A stretch of 64,000 nucleotides of DNA from Apoderus coryli (taxonomy: Eukaryota > Arthropoda > Insecta > Coleoptera > Attelabidae). The DNA is taken from contig OU452208.1 in the NCBI GenBank assembly GCA_911728435.2, positions 3,472,001 through 3,536,000 on the forward strand, given 5' to 3'. Every line of letters starts with the position of its first letter. The stretch's first letter is position 1. The notes beneath the pieces were generated by a model that was not told the DNA's origin, did no database searches, and was given only the letters and a program-made list of their open reading frames with translations. Made by a program: the position numbers and the translations under genes. This document shows positions 22,621 through 33,830 of this stretch, piece by piece.

Positions 22621-24110
22621 TCATTGTAGAACTACACACTCACATATTACATGGTAAGCTGTTTCAACTGCCCCAATACACAATCTGCATTGCAGGTCCC
22701 CGTTATACAGCCCCATCTTATTTATGTGGTCTCTCAGAGCGCAATGCCCAGTAAGCAGTCCCATAGTTATTCGCATCTGACTCCTGCTTAATGATAGCAG
22801 TTTTCCAGTGCGTTTTGTTGCTGCACCAGGTATGAACCTCTTCCCATGCTCCTGCTTGGGAATTTGTTCCCAATATCTCTGGTGCTCATTTTTGGCCCAG
22901 CACTTGAGGAGAGGCTTGTCTAGCCAGCCAATCTCTCGTTGCCTTCTATTCCCGAGTGCCTCGGAACCCACACTAGATTAATCCTATTGTGGTCCGCCAA
23001 GGCTCTAAGTTCTGTTTGGCATTCCCATACCAGTTTGGTTGTAACCTTGGGGCTTCTCAGAGCCCTTAGGGCCGCCTGGCTATCTGAACATATATTCATT
23101 CGCTTGTTTGTATAAGCCCTCAATCTGTTTAGTTTTGCACACTGCAGAATTGCAAACACTTCCGCTTGAAATACGGATGTGTTTTTTCCCAGTGAGAATC
23201 TTAGATTCGTGTTCCTTGTCTGTTTTGACCCGTCTATAAACCAGTGTCCGTATGCAGTCTTGATCAAGAACTTCGCGGTCCATAATATGCACTTCGAAGT
23301 TTATGTCAAATTCAAATTTTGGTATGATGTGGTCCATGGGCATGTCTATGATGCCATCCCCAATACATACCCCAATTTTGGTATGTCCCCGATAAGTGGG
23401 TACATTTCCTACCAACCCTCGCAGTCTAATGAATGCCGCCCCTGCTTCCATCCTTACCATGATGTGCAAGGGTGGGAGGTTCAGCAATACTTCCATTGCG
23501 GCTGTCGGAGTAGTTCTAAAAGCGCCCGTCATTGCTAAGCAGGCAACCCTGCCCAACTCAGTAATGGCGGTATGCTGTTCCCTTTTCGTCCACCAAATCA
23601 GCGACGAGTATGTTATCATAGGTCTAACTACCGCAGTGTACAACCAGTGCATCATCTTTGGATTTAGTCCCCATGTTTTCCCATGAGAGCGTCTGAGTAA
23701 CATAAGCGTGCTCTCCGCTTTTGCTCTGGTTCTTTCAAGGTGTGCGGTCCAGGTAAGCTTTGAGTCTAGAGTGACCCCTAAATACTTTACCTCCCCGGAC
23801 ATTTTTAAGATTTCACCTTGAAGGTACAGTGGTCCTAGTCCCTCTGTTTTCTTCCTCCTGGTGAAAGCGATCATTGCTGACTTTGACGGGCTCATTCTTA
23901 GTCCCTGTTCCAAGGTTCAGCTTGTTGCTATATCAAGGGGCCGTTGCATACGATCCCTTACTATGCTATTAAACTTTCCCTGGACATGTATGACTAGGTC
24001 GTCTGCAAAGCCCAGAACCCCAAATCCTTCATTGTCCAGAACTCTTAGCAAATCGTCTATAACAAGGTTCCATATCAGAGCAGATAGTACTCCCCCCGTA
24101 CAGGCTTAGC
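22621..24110 (-). pseudogene. R1/I-type LINE: RT end, RNase H and zinc knuckle, broken
   Basis: Reading leftward: GFGVLGFADDLVIHV at about 24040-23995 (RT motif C FADD), thumb with VKYLGVTLDSKLTW at about 23790-23750, a connection region, then RNase H with FIDGSK (23235), CSDSQAALRAL (23080) and WVPRHSGIEGNERL (22960), and a terminal CRLCIGAVETAYHVIC Cys/His knuckle near 22690. Frame changes near 23085 and 22940 break the ORF. The palm before motif C, the endonuclease and ORF1 are missing. Presence of RNase H separates it from the other LINEs here. Confidence 0.85.
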
Positions 24111-25927
24111 TATTATTGTATCCCCATTACTGAAGTACATACCATTTTTCCTTTAAGCTAGTCGAGGGTACAGGGCTAATGGATTGGGTGGCATAATATA
24201 CGGGGATTTTTCACAATAAGCCCATGAGGCTGCAGTGAAACTGGGGACTTAGTTCGTACGGACCTTTTCAAAAAAAAAAGTACGGTGTTATTGTTATTTC
24301 ACAGGTCTTTATTTGCCAAAAATAATTACAGGTGTAGCAGATGATGAAATTTTTTTATCATTTTTGTTACTTTATATTGACTTAAATTTACTTAAATATA
24401 CCAAATAAACATTGTAGAGATTTAAGTGCTCTATCATTTGATATGTAACATCGGTATTTTCTATTAACAATGAAAAAAATATGTTTTTTTTTACTTTGAC
24501 AGCCCGCTATTTTAAAATTAACTCTCCGATTTCAATCGCCAACGAACTCAAGCGATTCCTTGACCTAGCCGATTTTTTAACCAAATTTTGTTTCGATTGG
24601 TCAAAAAATGCGGCCCAGAACGTGCCGCAAAATTTGCTATATCCCATATAGATACATAAACTTTTGAACTGAGGTCATTTTTAGGATGCAGGGGTCATGA
24701 AATGAAGGACTGCATAAAACATTTTCAAAATTTGTGTGGCGATCTCCTGAATAGTTAGATTTTTTTTGAAAATCTACTAAAAGTTGCAAAAAATTACAAT
24801 GTTACATAGACCGTCAAAAACTGCCTTTTAATTAGTATCAATTAACTGTCAAATTTCATTTTCCTTAATTCTTCCATAGTAGAGATATTAAATAAAAACA
24901 AAACATGTTTTGCCCTTTCTGTAAAGAGTTGTACCTTGGAGAGTAAGGGGCTTTTCCCAAACTTGTAATATGAAAGACCCTCTTTATTTCCACTGAAAAT
25001 ATTTTACCTTACATTAGAAATACCCTGTATAAATGCAGTAATTCGGGAGCGGGAATGAAAAAAAATACTTTTGTCCGTTATTCAAACAGCTAAAGTCCTG
25101 TTAATTCGTAGTAAAATAATGTTAATCGAAAAGTAAAAGTTTGAATAATAAATTCTTAAAAATAATAGTAAGAAATATTTTAAAAATGTTTATAATTAAA
25201 ATTTACTGTTATTACTTAACTGTGCTAACTAACTAGAATAAAATTACCATTAATGTGTATTTCTTTAATCTAAGATTTATGTTTAAAGAAAGTTGAGGTA
25301 TGGTTTATTTTAATGGTGTTTAAGTTGATATTCTGAAAAGAAATTTTTGTTTGGAATGCAGATTAAATTAAATATGGATATTGGTCACAATATGTCTTGG
25401 TGTCGTTAATGATTATTGAATTGGGCCATATTTTCTTCCGATATGATCTCCCTGTATACACTATCTCCTCGAGAAAAACTTGCCGCTACTGCTTAAAGAT
25501 TTTCCTATACAAATTTACGCACCCCCATATCCGGCCTGCCTCGTCTCTTGAATGGGATCAGTTGGATTTTTACATTTGGTTTTTATTTGAAATCTTGTCG
25601 AAATTATAAGAAATACACCCTCTAAAGAATATGGAATACCAATCCAAAGTATTGTAAACGCGCTAAAAACAAATTTGAGATAAAGACGGATATAACTATT
25701 TTGATGTTCCTTGAGACGTGTGTGTGTGCCTGTATGTATTATTCCCCGATAGCGCCTAAACCAGGGGCGTAGTGATGCCGTTACGGGTCTGTGTTCTAAG
25801 GAATTTTCGGGCCCACCCCCTCACCGCCACACCCATTGAAAAACAAAGTACCAATATTTATACGTTTATTAAGAAATCAAAGAAACTTAACCAAAGCACA
25901 ATTTAAAATATAAAAACTAAAAAATAT
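24111..25927. other. 1.8-kb AT-rich non-coding region
   Basis: No coding region recognised. Contains the dispersed-repeat fragment at 25680-25790 (related to 19490-19640) and, just after it, a GCGTAGTGATGCCGTTACGGG stretch of a type common in insect repeats. The remainder probably consists of eroded transposons. Confidence 0.35.
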
Positions 25928-26573
25928 ACCGGGTGTCTCACCGGGAAGGGATTCGATCGATTATGGAGAAACTACACTGTGGAAGAATCTGAAAATCTGG
26001 TGTAGTACTTAGGTCGACAGAACCAATTCGGCTAAATATTAATTAATATTTTCAAGAATATAGCACTTCCGGTTATACCGGAAATGGGTGTCAACTTCCT
26101 TATTTCAAATGCGACCCTATGTAAATTATTATTATTCTAAACATGTTTCATGCATAATATGTATACCTATCGCCAGCCGTTTTCGAAATATTTGAAATTT
26201 TATGTCAAAAATGACGTTTTCAGAATAGAGAATAATAACAATTTTTTATTATATGGAAGCTTTAATAATTTAATTTGTTAGAATATCCTAGAAGATATAG
26301 ACCTACTTTAGCCGCCTACATATATTTTTTTAGTAAAAATCAAATTGAAAAAAGTGTCATAATTCAAAATTTTTAAATGACAACACCCATTTTATATATT
26401 TTTTTATTTTTTTGCATCAAAAATAAGGGCAAGTTTACGAAAGGATGTCTATCCCAAAAACTGATAGTTTTCAAAATATTGGCAATTTTACATTTTTCTA
26501 TTACAATAGTGATATGAATTTGAAATTTAATTGATTTTAGTTGGCCATGAGGGCATTAGATAGCAAATAAATA
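25928..26573 (+). mobile_element. Decayed DNA transposon end related to 5050
   Basis: CCGGGTGTCTCACCGGGAAGG followed by GATTATGGAGAAACTACACT matches the end at 5051-5100. No transposase was recognised to the right, so it is a terminal fragment or a non-autonomous derivative. The right boundary is unknown. Confidence 0.5.
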
Positions 26574-27295
26574 TGACACTTGCCAAAAATAATCAACAAT
26601 TATGACAAATTGTAGATATTAATTAGTAGTAATAATCATGGCGGGCGTATAAATTATACTCTCGCATACTAACTAAATGTGTTTATTATTTATGGATAAT
26701 GTGACAGAGTGATGTCACAAACGTGTGATACATTTGCTGCCAGGTACCCACAAAAACACAAACCATCACCAAAAGTTGTTAAACGGATAATAGATAATTT
26801 CAAAAATTTTGGGTCCGTAAAGACAAAAATAAAGCGGGAGTACTTCACGGTATATCCTACGACATCTCTGCGGAATGCATTTGCCAATTTGAGTCAACCA
26901 TCTATTCGGCGGGCAACACATGATCAATTAATTTTGAGGCGTGAAAAGTGTTTAGAAGTTCAAGGTCAAAATTTTGAACATTTGTTAAAGTAATTTTTTT
27001 ATGAGTTGACCTTAGATAAGTTTGTATCATACGTTCACTTATTAGTTAATCAAATTCTTCACAGACTCGAAACTTTCGAAAATATGTATTATTAGTTTAA
27101 CAACTTTTGGTGATGGTTTATGTTTTTCTGGGTATTTGGTAGCAAATGATATCACACGTTCTTGTTATCACTCTGTCACATTATCCATAAATCATAAACA
27201 AATTTAGATAGTATTCGTTAGTATAATTTATACGCCCGCCATGATTATTACTACTACAATTTGTCATAATTGTTGATTATTTTTGTCAAGTGTCA
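26574..27295. mobile_element. Fold-back element with ~220-bp inverted arms
   Basis: Ends TGACACTTG and CAAGTGTCA. Inverted arms about 26574-26790 and 27085-27295, sharing GGCGGGCGTATAAATTATAC, GATAATGTGACAGAGTGAT and CACCAAAAGTTGTTAAAC with scattered differences. The left arm runs into an ORF (next entry), so the inverted part includes coding sequence. Confidence 0.75.
26709..26993 (+). CDS. Helix-turn-helix peptide in the fold-back element (94 aa)
   Basis: The ORF reads CDTFAARYPQKHKPSPKVVK and then IIDNFKNFGSVK. This spacing matches the N-terminal DNA-binding helix-turn-helix (DUF4817-like) of many insect mariner-type proteins. The catalytic domain does not follow; the frame ends at 26993. 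The first 28 or so codons lie in the inverted arm. It could be a leftover of a deleted transposase or a self-standing DNA-binding peptide. Expression is unknown. Confidence 0.5.
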   Translation: MMSQTCDTFAARYPQKHKPSPKVVKRIIDNFKNFGSVKTKIKREYFTVYPTTSLRNAFANLSQPSIRRATHDQLILRREKCLEVQGQNFEHLLK

Positions 27296-27351
27296 AAAAC
27301 GAATACCCACTAACCAGTAATAATTATAATTATAATCATTGATTATTGATT

Positions 27352-27620
27352 TTGAAGCAAATCTTTTTTCAAATGGACGCGAATTGACGTTACTCCAAAA
27401 CTGGCATTCAAGGAATTGTAAATTTTTACTGCGTTATAAGTAAACGACTTTCTGAACAAAGCACGACAATGACGTGGCATGGATAGTCTGAGTATGGCGT
27501 ATATTTAAATTATTCAGTTCACCTCTTCTAGTGAACTTCCTTTCCAAAGATGCTGGTATAGATGTATCACTCGACATCTACTGCTATTTAAGAATTTGAC
27601 GGTTGTGTCCACCACTACCA
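27352..27620 (-). pseudogene. LINE RT extreme C-terminus
   Basis: The minus strand reads HCRALFRKSFTYNAVKIYN at about 27455-27400 then a short tail ending in a stop. This matches the FxRSFxYxxxxxYNxLP block that closes Jockey/CR1-type RT ORFs. Only this end survives, preceded by a few broken codons. Confidence 0.6.
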
Positions 27621-27649
27621 CAGGGCTAAAGCTATTTTAACTAACAACT

Positions 27650-29615
27650 AATGGGTTCATTCTAGGACTGCCTCAAACTCATATCAAGAAAAAAAAGCAT
27701 ACCTTGCCCTCTGTATCAAGCAAAATAAAGCAAATGGTAGGGCGCTTTGGAGGAGTCTTGGTCAACTTGATATTTATAAGAAATTTTTCTTATTTATTAT
27801 TCTTGAACCTTGTTCTTCAATTTCTTTCTTTTTTTTTTTTTTTTTTCCTTTTCTTGGGATGAGGTTCTCAAATTTGAGAACCTCATCCCAAGAAAAGGAA
27901 AAAAAAAGAAAGAAATTTATAAGAAAGATTCTCAAACTAATATCCCGCAGGATCTTAATATATCTTCTGCAATTAATAATTATTTTTCGAAATTTTTTGG
28001 TTATTTGCCTGCCGATCGTAATATTTTAAATTTTTATAATCGTAATAAAAAATGCAGATTTGACGAATTTTTGGGTTTTGCGTTGGTTGATCAGGATACT
28101 ATTAAGGAACATTTACTAACACTTAAAACCAACGCAATAGGTCCCGATCAATTAAATACTGAAATGTTATTGCTGTGTTGTCCTCGTATTGTGCTGTTCG
28201 TTACTCATATTGTTAATAGTTGTATTCTTACTAATACTTTCCCCGATCCCTGGAAGATCTCGAAAGTTATTCCCATTCCCAAAGGGAGGAACATTACTGA
28301 GTATAGCGAATTACGCCCGATCTCAATTTCATCTCCTTTATCTAAAATCTTTGAGAAAGTTATTTGCAATCAAATTAAAGATCATATTAACAAATATTCT
28401 ATATTGCCGTCCAACCAATCAGGTTTTCGTAAGGGTTACAGTTGTACTTCAGCTCTTCTAAACATTACTGATGACATTTTGAGAGATTTAGACCAGGGAA
28501 AGCTATCTGCCTTTATACTTGTAGATTATTCCAAGGCATTTGACAAAATTAGTCATGATATCCTTCTATTAATTTTAAATTTTTCTGGATTCTCGTCAAG
28601 TGCTCTGGATCTGTTGGGGAGTTATTTGGCAGGTTGCTCTCAATACGTAGAAACTGAAGTTGGTATTTCCCCTGTAAGCAATATTTTTTGTGGAGTCCCT
28701 CAAGGTTCCATTCTTGGACCTCTTTTGTTCTGTCTATACACCTCAACTCTTCCCTCATGTATTTAATATTGTACTTCCTATATGTATGCTGATGACAGCC
28801 AGCTCAAATACTCATTTTTTCATAAAGAAATTGCGTATGCAGCCCACAATATGAAGGCCGATTTAGACTCTCTTGTGAATTGGTCTAGCATTCACCAGTT
28901 AAAAATAAACACCTCAAAAACAAAAATTCTGCTATTTGGAAGAAACAGGGAGATAGTGGAGGATGATCTAAATATTACAATTGATAATGTGGCTATACCT
29001 ATCTCTAGAAGTGCTAAAAATCTAGGACTTTATTTGGATGATCAGCTTCGTTTCACGGAACATGTCTCAAAATGTATAACGAAGTCATACGCCGCTCTTA
29101 AAATGTTGTATCCTCATAGACATATTTTATCAGTGGGGCTCAAACTTAAGTTAACGGATTTTTTAGTTCTTAGTAGTTTTAACTACTTGGACATTATCTA
29201 TGGTCCTTGCCTCTATAAGGTTGCCCAGGATCGCGTTCAGAGAGTTCAAAAGTCGTGCTTGAGGTATGTTTATGGTATTAGGAAGTATCAACCTGTTAGT
29301 CATAAACTGCATTCTGCTGGATGGTTATCTATGGAAAAGAGAAGATTGTTGCATGCGGCTGTTTTCTATCATTCAGTTTTGGTTTACAAACATCCTCCCT
29401 ATTTACTTGACAGAATAACTTTCAGAGCCGACTTCTATCCCCACCACTACATAGAACATACATACATACATAGAACAGTACTGTTCAAAAGGTCTTTCAC
29501 ATACAGTATTTTTCATATATACAATAAAATTCCTTCCGTTTTTAAATGTCTTAAGGTCTCATCTTTTAAGCTACAGTTCCGCAAACATTTGCTGCTTGCA
29601 TCACTACAGCCTTAA
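27650..29615 (+). pseudogene. Jockey/CR1-type LINE RT, nearly open, one stop
   Basis: Translation starts in the linker upstream of RT (SYQEKKAYLALCIKQNK at about 27680), is disrupted by a palindrome at 27819-27917, then runs open: NAIGPDQLNTEML (27130+1000), SELRPISISSPLSKIFEKV (about 28305), LVDYSKAFDKISHD (motif A, 28520), GVPQGSILGPLLFCLYT (motif B, 28695), a TAA at 28764, then in the same frame MYADDSQLKYSF (motif C, 28782), thumb, and a C-terminal FKRSFTYSIFHIYNKIP segment. Since both parts share a frame, a single nonsense codon five codons before YADD is the only break seen in the RT proper. Same lineage as 53196-55085. No endonuclease: 5' truncated. Confidence 0.85.
27819..27917. repeat. 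Palindrome with no spacer inside the LINE
   Basis: Arms meet at 27872/27873 (GAGGTTCTCAAA, then its complement) and extend through CTTTTCTTGGGAT and a T/A run. Arms are perfect apart from the run length (about 18 T on the left, 9 A on the right). Confidence 0.85.
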
Positions 29616-30104
29616 CTTTTTTTATTTTTCCTTGTCTCTTCTCGATTTCCCGATTATTGGTGCCAATTGAATTTAATTTAATTTTATGAAATTCAATTCA
29701 ATTTCACTACCTTTAATTAAGTATTATGATTTTAATTGATTTGATTTATTTATTTATTATTTAATTTAATTAATTTTTATAAATTTGTAAAGTTAGTTTT
29801 AAGTACACTTTTTTTTTTCTGTAGATTATGTCTACTATCATAATTATATAAGTATATGCATAATATATTTTTCTATTTCAAGGGAGGTATGTTGGTTTAG
29901 TCGTAATGGTGTAGCAGGATTAAAATTTGATATCAGTTTTTACTGCCTTTTTAATCCTTTTTGCAGTTTTTGGTATTTCTAATCATTTTTTACGTACAAG
30001 AATGTGTTTTTTTTTTCTCTTTTTTTATATATCTTTTTATGTATCCTAAGTTTTTTTTTTATGTAAATGAACTGCAAATAAACGTATTATTATTATTATT
30101 ATTA
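29616..30104 (+). other. 3' untranslated region and tail of the LINE
   Basis: AT-rich sequence after the RT stop, ending in GCAAATAAACG and a (TTA)n run at about 30082-30104. AATAAA plus a microsatellite tail is the usual 3' end of this LINE type, so the element's 3' boundary is placed here. Confidence 0.7.
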
Positions 30105-30200
30105 TATACCAAAATTTAGCTCAATCGGTTTGAAGCATTTAGGCGTTATCGTGAAAGAATACATACAGACAAACAGACTTCTATCTGGAAACTAAATAGA
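30105..30200 (-). repeat. Fragment of dispersed repeat related to 19490 and 25680
   Basis: AGGCGTTATCGTGAAAGAAT and ACAAACAGACTTCTATCTGG are the inverted form of blocks at 19540-19600. Confidence 0.55.
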
Positions 30201-30996
30201 TGAATATTTATGACGGCGTTTTGGGCTATTCAACCATAAATATCTCGAGTTTAGGTGAATTTTACAACATAGCAAATATTGTTATAATCTTATGGAAAAT
30301 CAAAAAAATGAATAATATACTAGGGGGTTCCATAAGAAAAACACTGTATATTAAGAAAGCTGCAAAAAACTCCTACTGTTTTATTTTTAATACACCTCTG
30401 TAATTGTTTGGCCTACGATATAATATGACTCAAGCATATTGTAATAGGTATCAAAGATATTCAAGGTTAGTATACTCATCTGCAATACATACCAAGGTAG
30501 AGGTGAGAGATTAGTAGAATTGAAAAAAATAAATAAAAATATAAGGAAAAAGATGAGGTAGGCGTTTATATATTCAATCATTTGATTAAGGAAAAAAAAA
30601 TGCCGGATCTAAAACTGGCCGCGGAATATTTAACATTCCATCGAATTAAACTCAAGGAACTTCCATCAAAAACAGAAAAGTACACAACAGATTGCAAAAC
30701 AGTGGCGGGGCGTGGCATTTTGGTACCATTGCTTTGCAAACGAAATTTGTCAGCCTAACGCCATTGGACTTAATAATTTTGATCTAGTTAGGGCCATACT
30801 GCCCTGCTAAGACAGGAAGTCGTATCTGCAAAAAATGCGCTTTTTGGGTTAAACCGGATAATTGCGCATCGCAGAATAAGAATTGGGCCCTATGTACCTA
30901 CAGTTTTTTGGTTTATTTGATTAACTCATTGGAAGTAAATCTAAACTTATTAAAACTCAAGTATTTACAAACTGATCACACTTTCATGTCGGCAGA
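30201..30996. other. Non-coding; holds a 30-bp motif repeated inverted at 34515
   Basis: No gene seen. CTGCCCTGCTAAGACAGGAA plus CGTATCTG-type continuation at about 30809-30838 reappears inverted at about 34514-34543. 30600-30770 may be eroded coding sequence leading to the next entry, but no motif was recognised. Confidence 0.4.
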
Positions 30997-31438
30997 ATGC
31001 AAACAGGGAAGGTTCTAGATTTTGAGGATTTTAAATTGTGTATAAAAAAATCTAATAATTCCAGGGTAGACGTGCTTGAGATGAATCTTAATAACTTCCA
31101 TGATGTTATTGATTTTTCTTCACGATTCAAAATGAATAAAATTACGCCAAAACCTTATTTAGCCAATTTTGTTGAAGTTCATTTTAGAAGTGGCTCTAGA
31201 AATCTTTATTATAAAACTAAATTTGGTGGAGGATTACCTAATTGAACTTAACTTTTTCCTGGCAAAACGTTTAAAAGAAACCTTACCAAACCCAACAGTC
31301 AGATTAGCTCCAAGAGGTATCGACAAAGAGAGGAAGGTCAAATTATTGCAAAAGTTACCTGATATCGTTCCACCAAACAGGTTAAAATTTTGGGAAGACT
31401 TACCAGTAGCCGAGGGAACAACTATTGATAGTGACTAG
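30997..31438 (+). pseudogene. Unknown transposon-associated protein, C-terminal part, frameshifted
   Basis: Two overlapping frames seem to be one former ORF. Frame one (30997-31245) ends HFRSGSRNLYYKTKFGG. Frame two (to 31438) continues FLAKRLKETLPNPTVRLAPR then GIDKERKVKLLQKLPDIVPP and a final RLKFWEDLPV. From memory, an FxxGxxxLFYK...PRGI...FW arrangement ends many uncharacterised transposon-linked insect proteins; the family name is not known to me. The frameshift near 31230 makes it a remnant. No partner domain is recognisable upstream. Confidence 0.4.
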
Positions 31439-31610
31439 TTTTTTTTTTATATAGTTACAAGTATAACATTTTAAATGACATTAAAATTATAAGAATAAGT
31501 ATAAATATTATTCGTATGTATTTTTATATAAAAAATATACCTAATTTACGGGAATTTCTCTTAATATGGTAATTTATTTTAGTATAGGACTACTAAGACA
31601 AAATGTCGTA

Positions 31611-32660
31611 TGTTTGCAAAGCGTTCCGGCTTTCAACAAACTATCTTAAACAGTTAATCGGATATCATGATATGTTTGCAAAGCGTTCCGGCTTTCAACA
31701 AACTATCTTAAACAATTAATCGGAGATCATGACATGTTTGCAAAGCGTTCCCGCTTTCAACAAACTATCTTAAACAATTAATCGGAGATCATGACATGTT
31801 TGCAAAGCGTTCCGGCTTTCAACAAACTATCTTAAACAATTCATCGGAGATCATGACATGTTTGCAAAGCGTTCCGGCTTTCAACAAACTATCTTAAACA
31901 ATTCATCGGAGATCATGACATGTTTGCAAAGCGTTCCGGCTTTCAACAAACTATCTTAAACAATTCATCGGAGATCATGACATGTTTGCAAAGCGTTCCG
32001 GCTTTCAACAAACTATCTTAAACAACTCATCGGAGATCATGACATGTTTGCAAAGCGTTCCGGCTTTCAACAAACTATCTTAAACAATTCATCGGAGATC
32101 ATGACATGTTTTCAAAGCGTTCCGGCTTTCAACAAACTATTTTAAACAATTCATCGGAGACCATGACATGTTTGCAAAGCGTTCCGGCTTTCAACAAACT
32201 ATCTTAAACAATTCATCGGAGATCATGACATGTTTGCAAAGCGTTCCGGCTTTCAACAAACTATCTTAAACAATTCATCGGAGATCATGACATGTTTGCA
32301 AAGCGTTCCGGCTTTCAACAAACTATCTTAAACAATTCATCGGAGATCATGACATGTTTGCAAAGCGTTCCGGCTTTCAACAAACTATCTTAAACAATTC
32401 ATCGGAGATCATGACATGTTTGCAAAGCGTTCCGGCTTTCAACAAACTATCGTAAACTATTAATCGGAGAACATTACATGTTTGCAAAGCGTTCCGGCTT
32501 TCAACAAACTGTTCCTCAACATTTAAATCTAGGCAACATCCAACTATTATAAACAAACTTGTTTGCAAAGCGTTCTGGCTTTCAACAAACTCAACATAAA
32601 CTATTTTATCGGAGAACAGGACAATTGTTATGATACAAGTTTACAAAGCATTTCGCCTTT
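31611..32660. repeat. 62-bp tandem satellite, about 17 copies
   Basis: TGTTTGCAAAGCGTTCCGGC starts at 31611 and recurs every 62 bp through 32479 (15 in-phase copies), then twice more in degenerate, longer units near 32561 and 32636. The central copies are almost identical; both edges are diverged, most on the right. Each unit can fold: GTTTG, AAAGC, a GTTCCG loop, GCTTT, CAAAC. Short ORFs across it are accidental. Confidence 0.95.
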
Positions 32661-32929
32661 CAATAAAATTTTCGTATGATATATAGTTAGCATCGGAGTA
32701 ATGTCATAAACAGCTGTTAATAAACAAACATGACAATCGTAATCGTTCATACGTTAATACAAAAACGTAAATAACTTTTTACCTGCTAACAAAAATTAAA
32801 AAAAAAAACAACTACTCAGTAAACTCCCCAGGCCACAGGCGAATCATATCTTTGGCAATAACTCGAGTTCTGTTCGTCGAAAGATTTTTTTTTTTTTACA
32901 AATTTGGTACAGAAATCACTATCTAAATT
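32661..32929. other. AT-rich spacer
   Basis: Nothing recognised between the satellite and the gag remnant. Confidence 0.3.
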
Positions 32930-33830
32930 TACAGAGAAATAGATAATTTGAGAGGCAGTCGACTAATAACGTTGTTTTGGAAAGCAATTCGACTCGTAAT
33001 GACCACGTTTTTTACAGAATGAACAAACGATATTATCAGGTTTTAAAGTATCTATGGTTCCTTGACGACTATTTATTTTTTCAAAACAAAAACGTTTGGC
33101 CTAACTACTGTTGCAATTACGCTTAAAATGTCCAGGTTGATGACAATTAAAACAGCGTCGTGTATCAGACTCGCTTTGGTCTTTAATATCAACTGAAAAA
33201 CCCCTTTGAAATCCTTTGTTATCGGCAATTTTTTCTACTTTTGTTTTATTATAATTACTTAGAAGATTCAAAAGACCGCTGCTGAAACTATATTACTGTT
33301 AAACGCGGCTGTTTTTACATGAATATCTTTTATATAGCCAATAACTATTTCAAGTAAATGATTTTCAGATAGGTTAAAGCTTAGGGCTTTCAAAAGAGAT
33401 AACTTTTTTCTGGCATACTCACAGTATGAAGCTGCATCGTCGCTGGTGTACAAACTCGCCCTTCGCAATTTTTCGTTGAGATTGCGCTTTGCCGGATAAA
33501 GGCTGCACAACTTTATTCTCATCAAATCCCAGGTTCGCTGTGCAGGTTTCCATGTTGATAACCACTCCTCAGCTTCGCCAACTACGCCACTTGAACCTCT
33601 AGCCAACAGTTCATTCCTTGACCAATGGAAAACTTGGGAAAGTTATTTCAGCTCATCACACCATTTTGAAGCTCCTTCCTCGTTTTGAATCGGATCAAAA
33701 ATCGGAATGTCTATTGAAGTAGATACCGCGCTATTGTGCTGATCCTTCAGTGCTTTCAAAGAATCAGTTAAGATTTTCGCGAATTCTTCCTACTTCTCTA
33801 TATTAATTAATAAATCGTTTTTTTTTTTAA
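32930..33830 (-). pseudogene. LTR-retrotransposon gag remnant with two zinc knuckles
   Basis: Reading leftward from about 33720: a segment with ASKWCDELK, a stop, then an open 113-codon frame (33606-33268) with EEWLSTWKPAQRTWDLMRIK and SDDAASYCEYARKKLSLLK, typical of the helical capsid-like region of Ty3/gypsy or copia-type gags. In another frame follow two CCHC knuckles, CFNCHQPGHFKRNC (about 33155) and CSFCKKRGHYESNC (about 33020). No protease, RT or integrase and no LTRs were found nearby. It is a fragment with at least one stop and one frameshift. Confidence 0.7.

Noticed and set aside
31611..32660. CRISPR-like array
   Set aside because: The 62-bp units are contiguous with no variable spacers, and the region is eukaryotic; it is a satellite.
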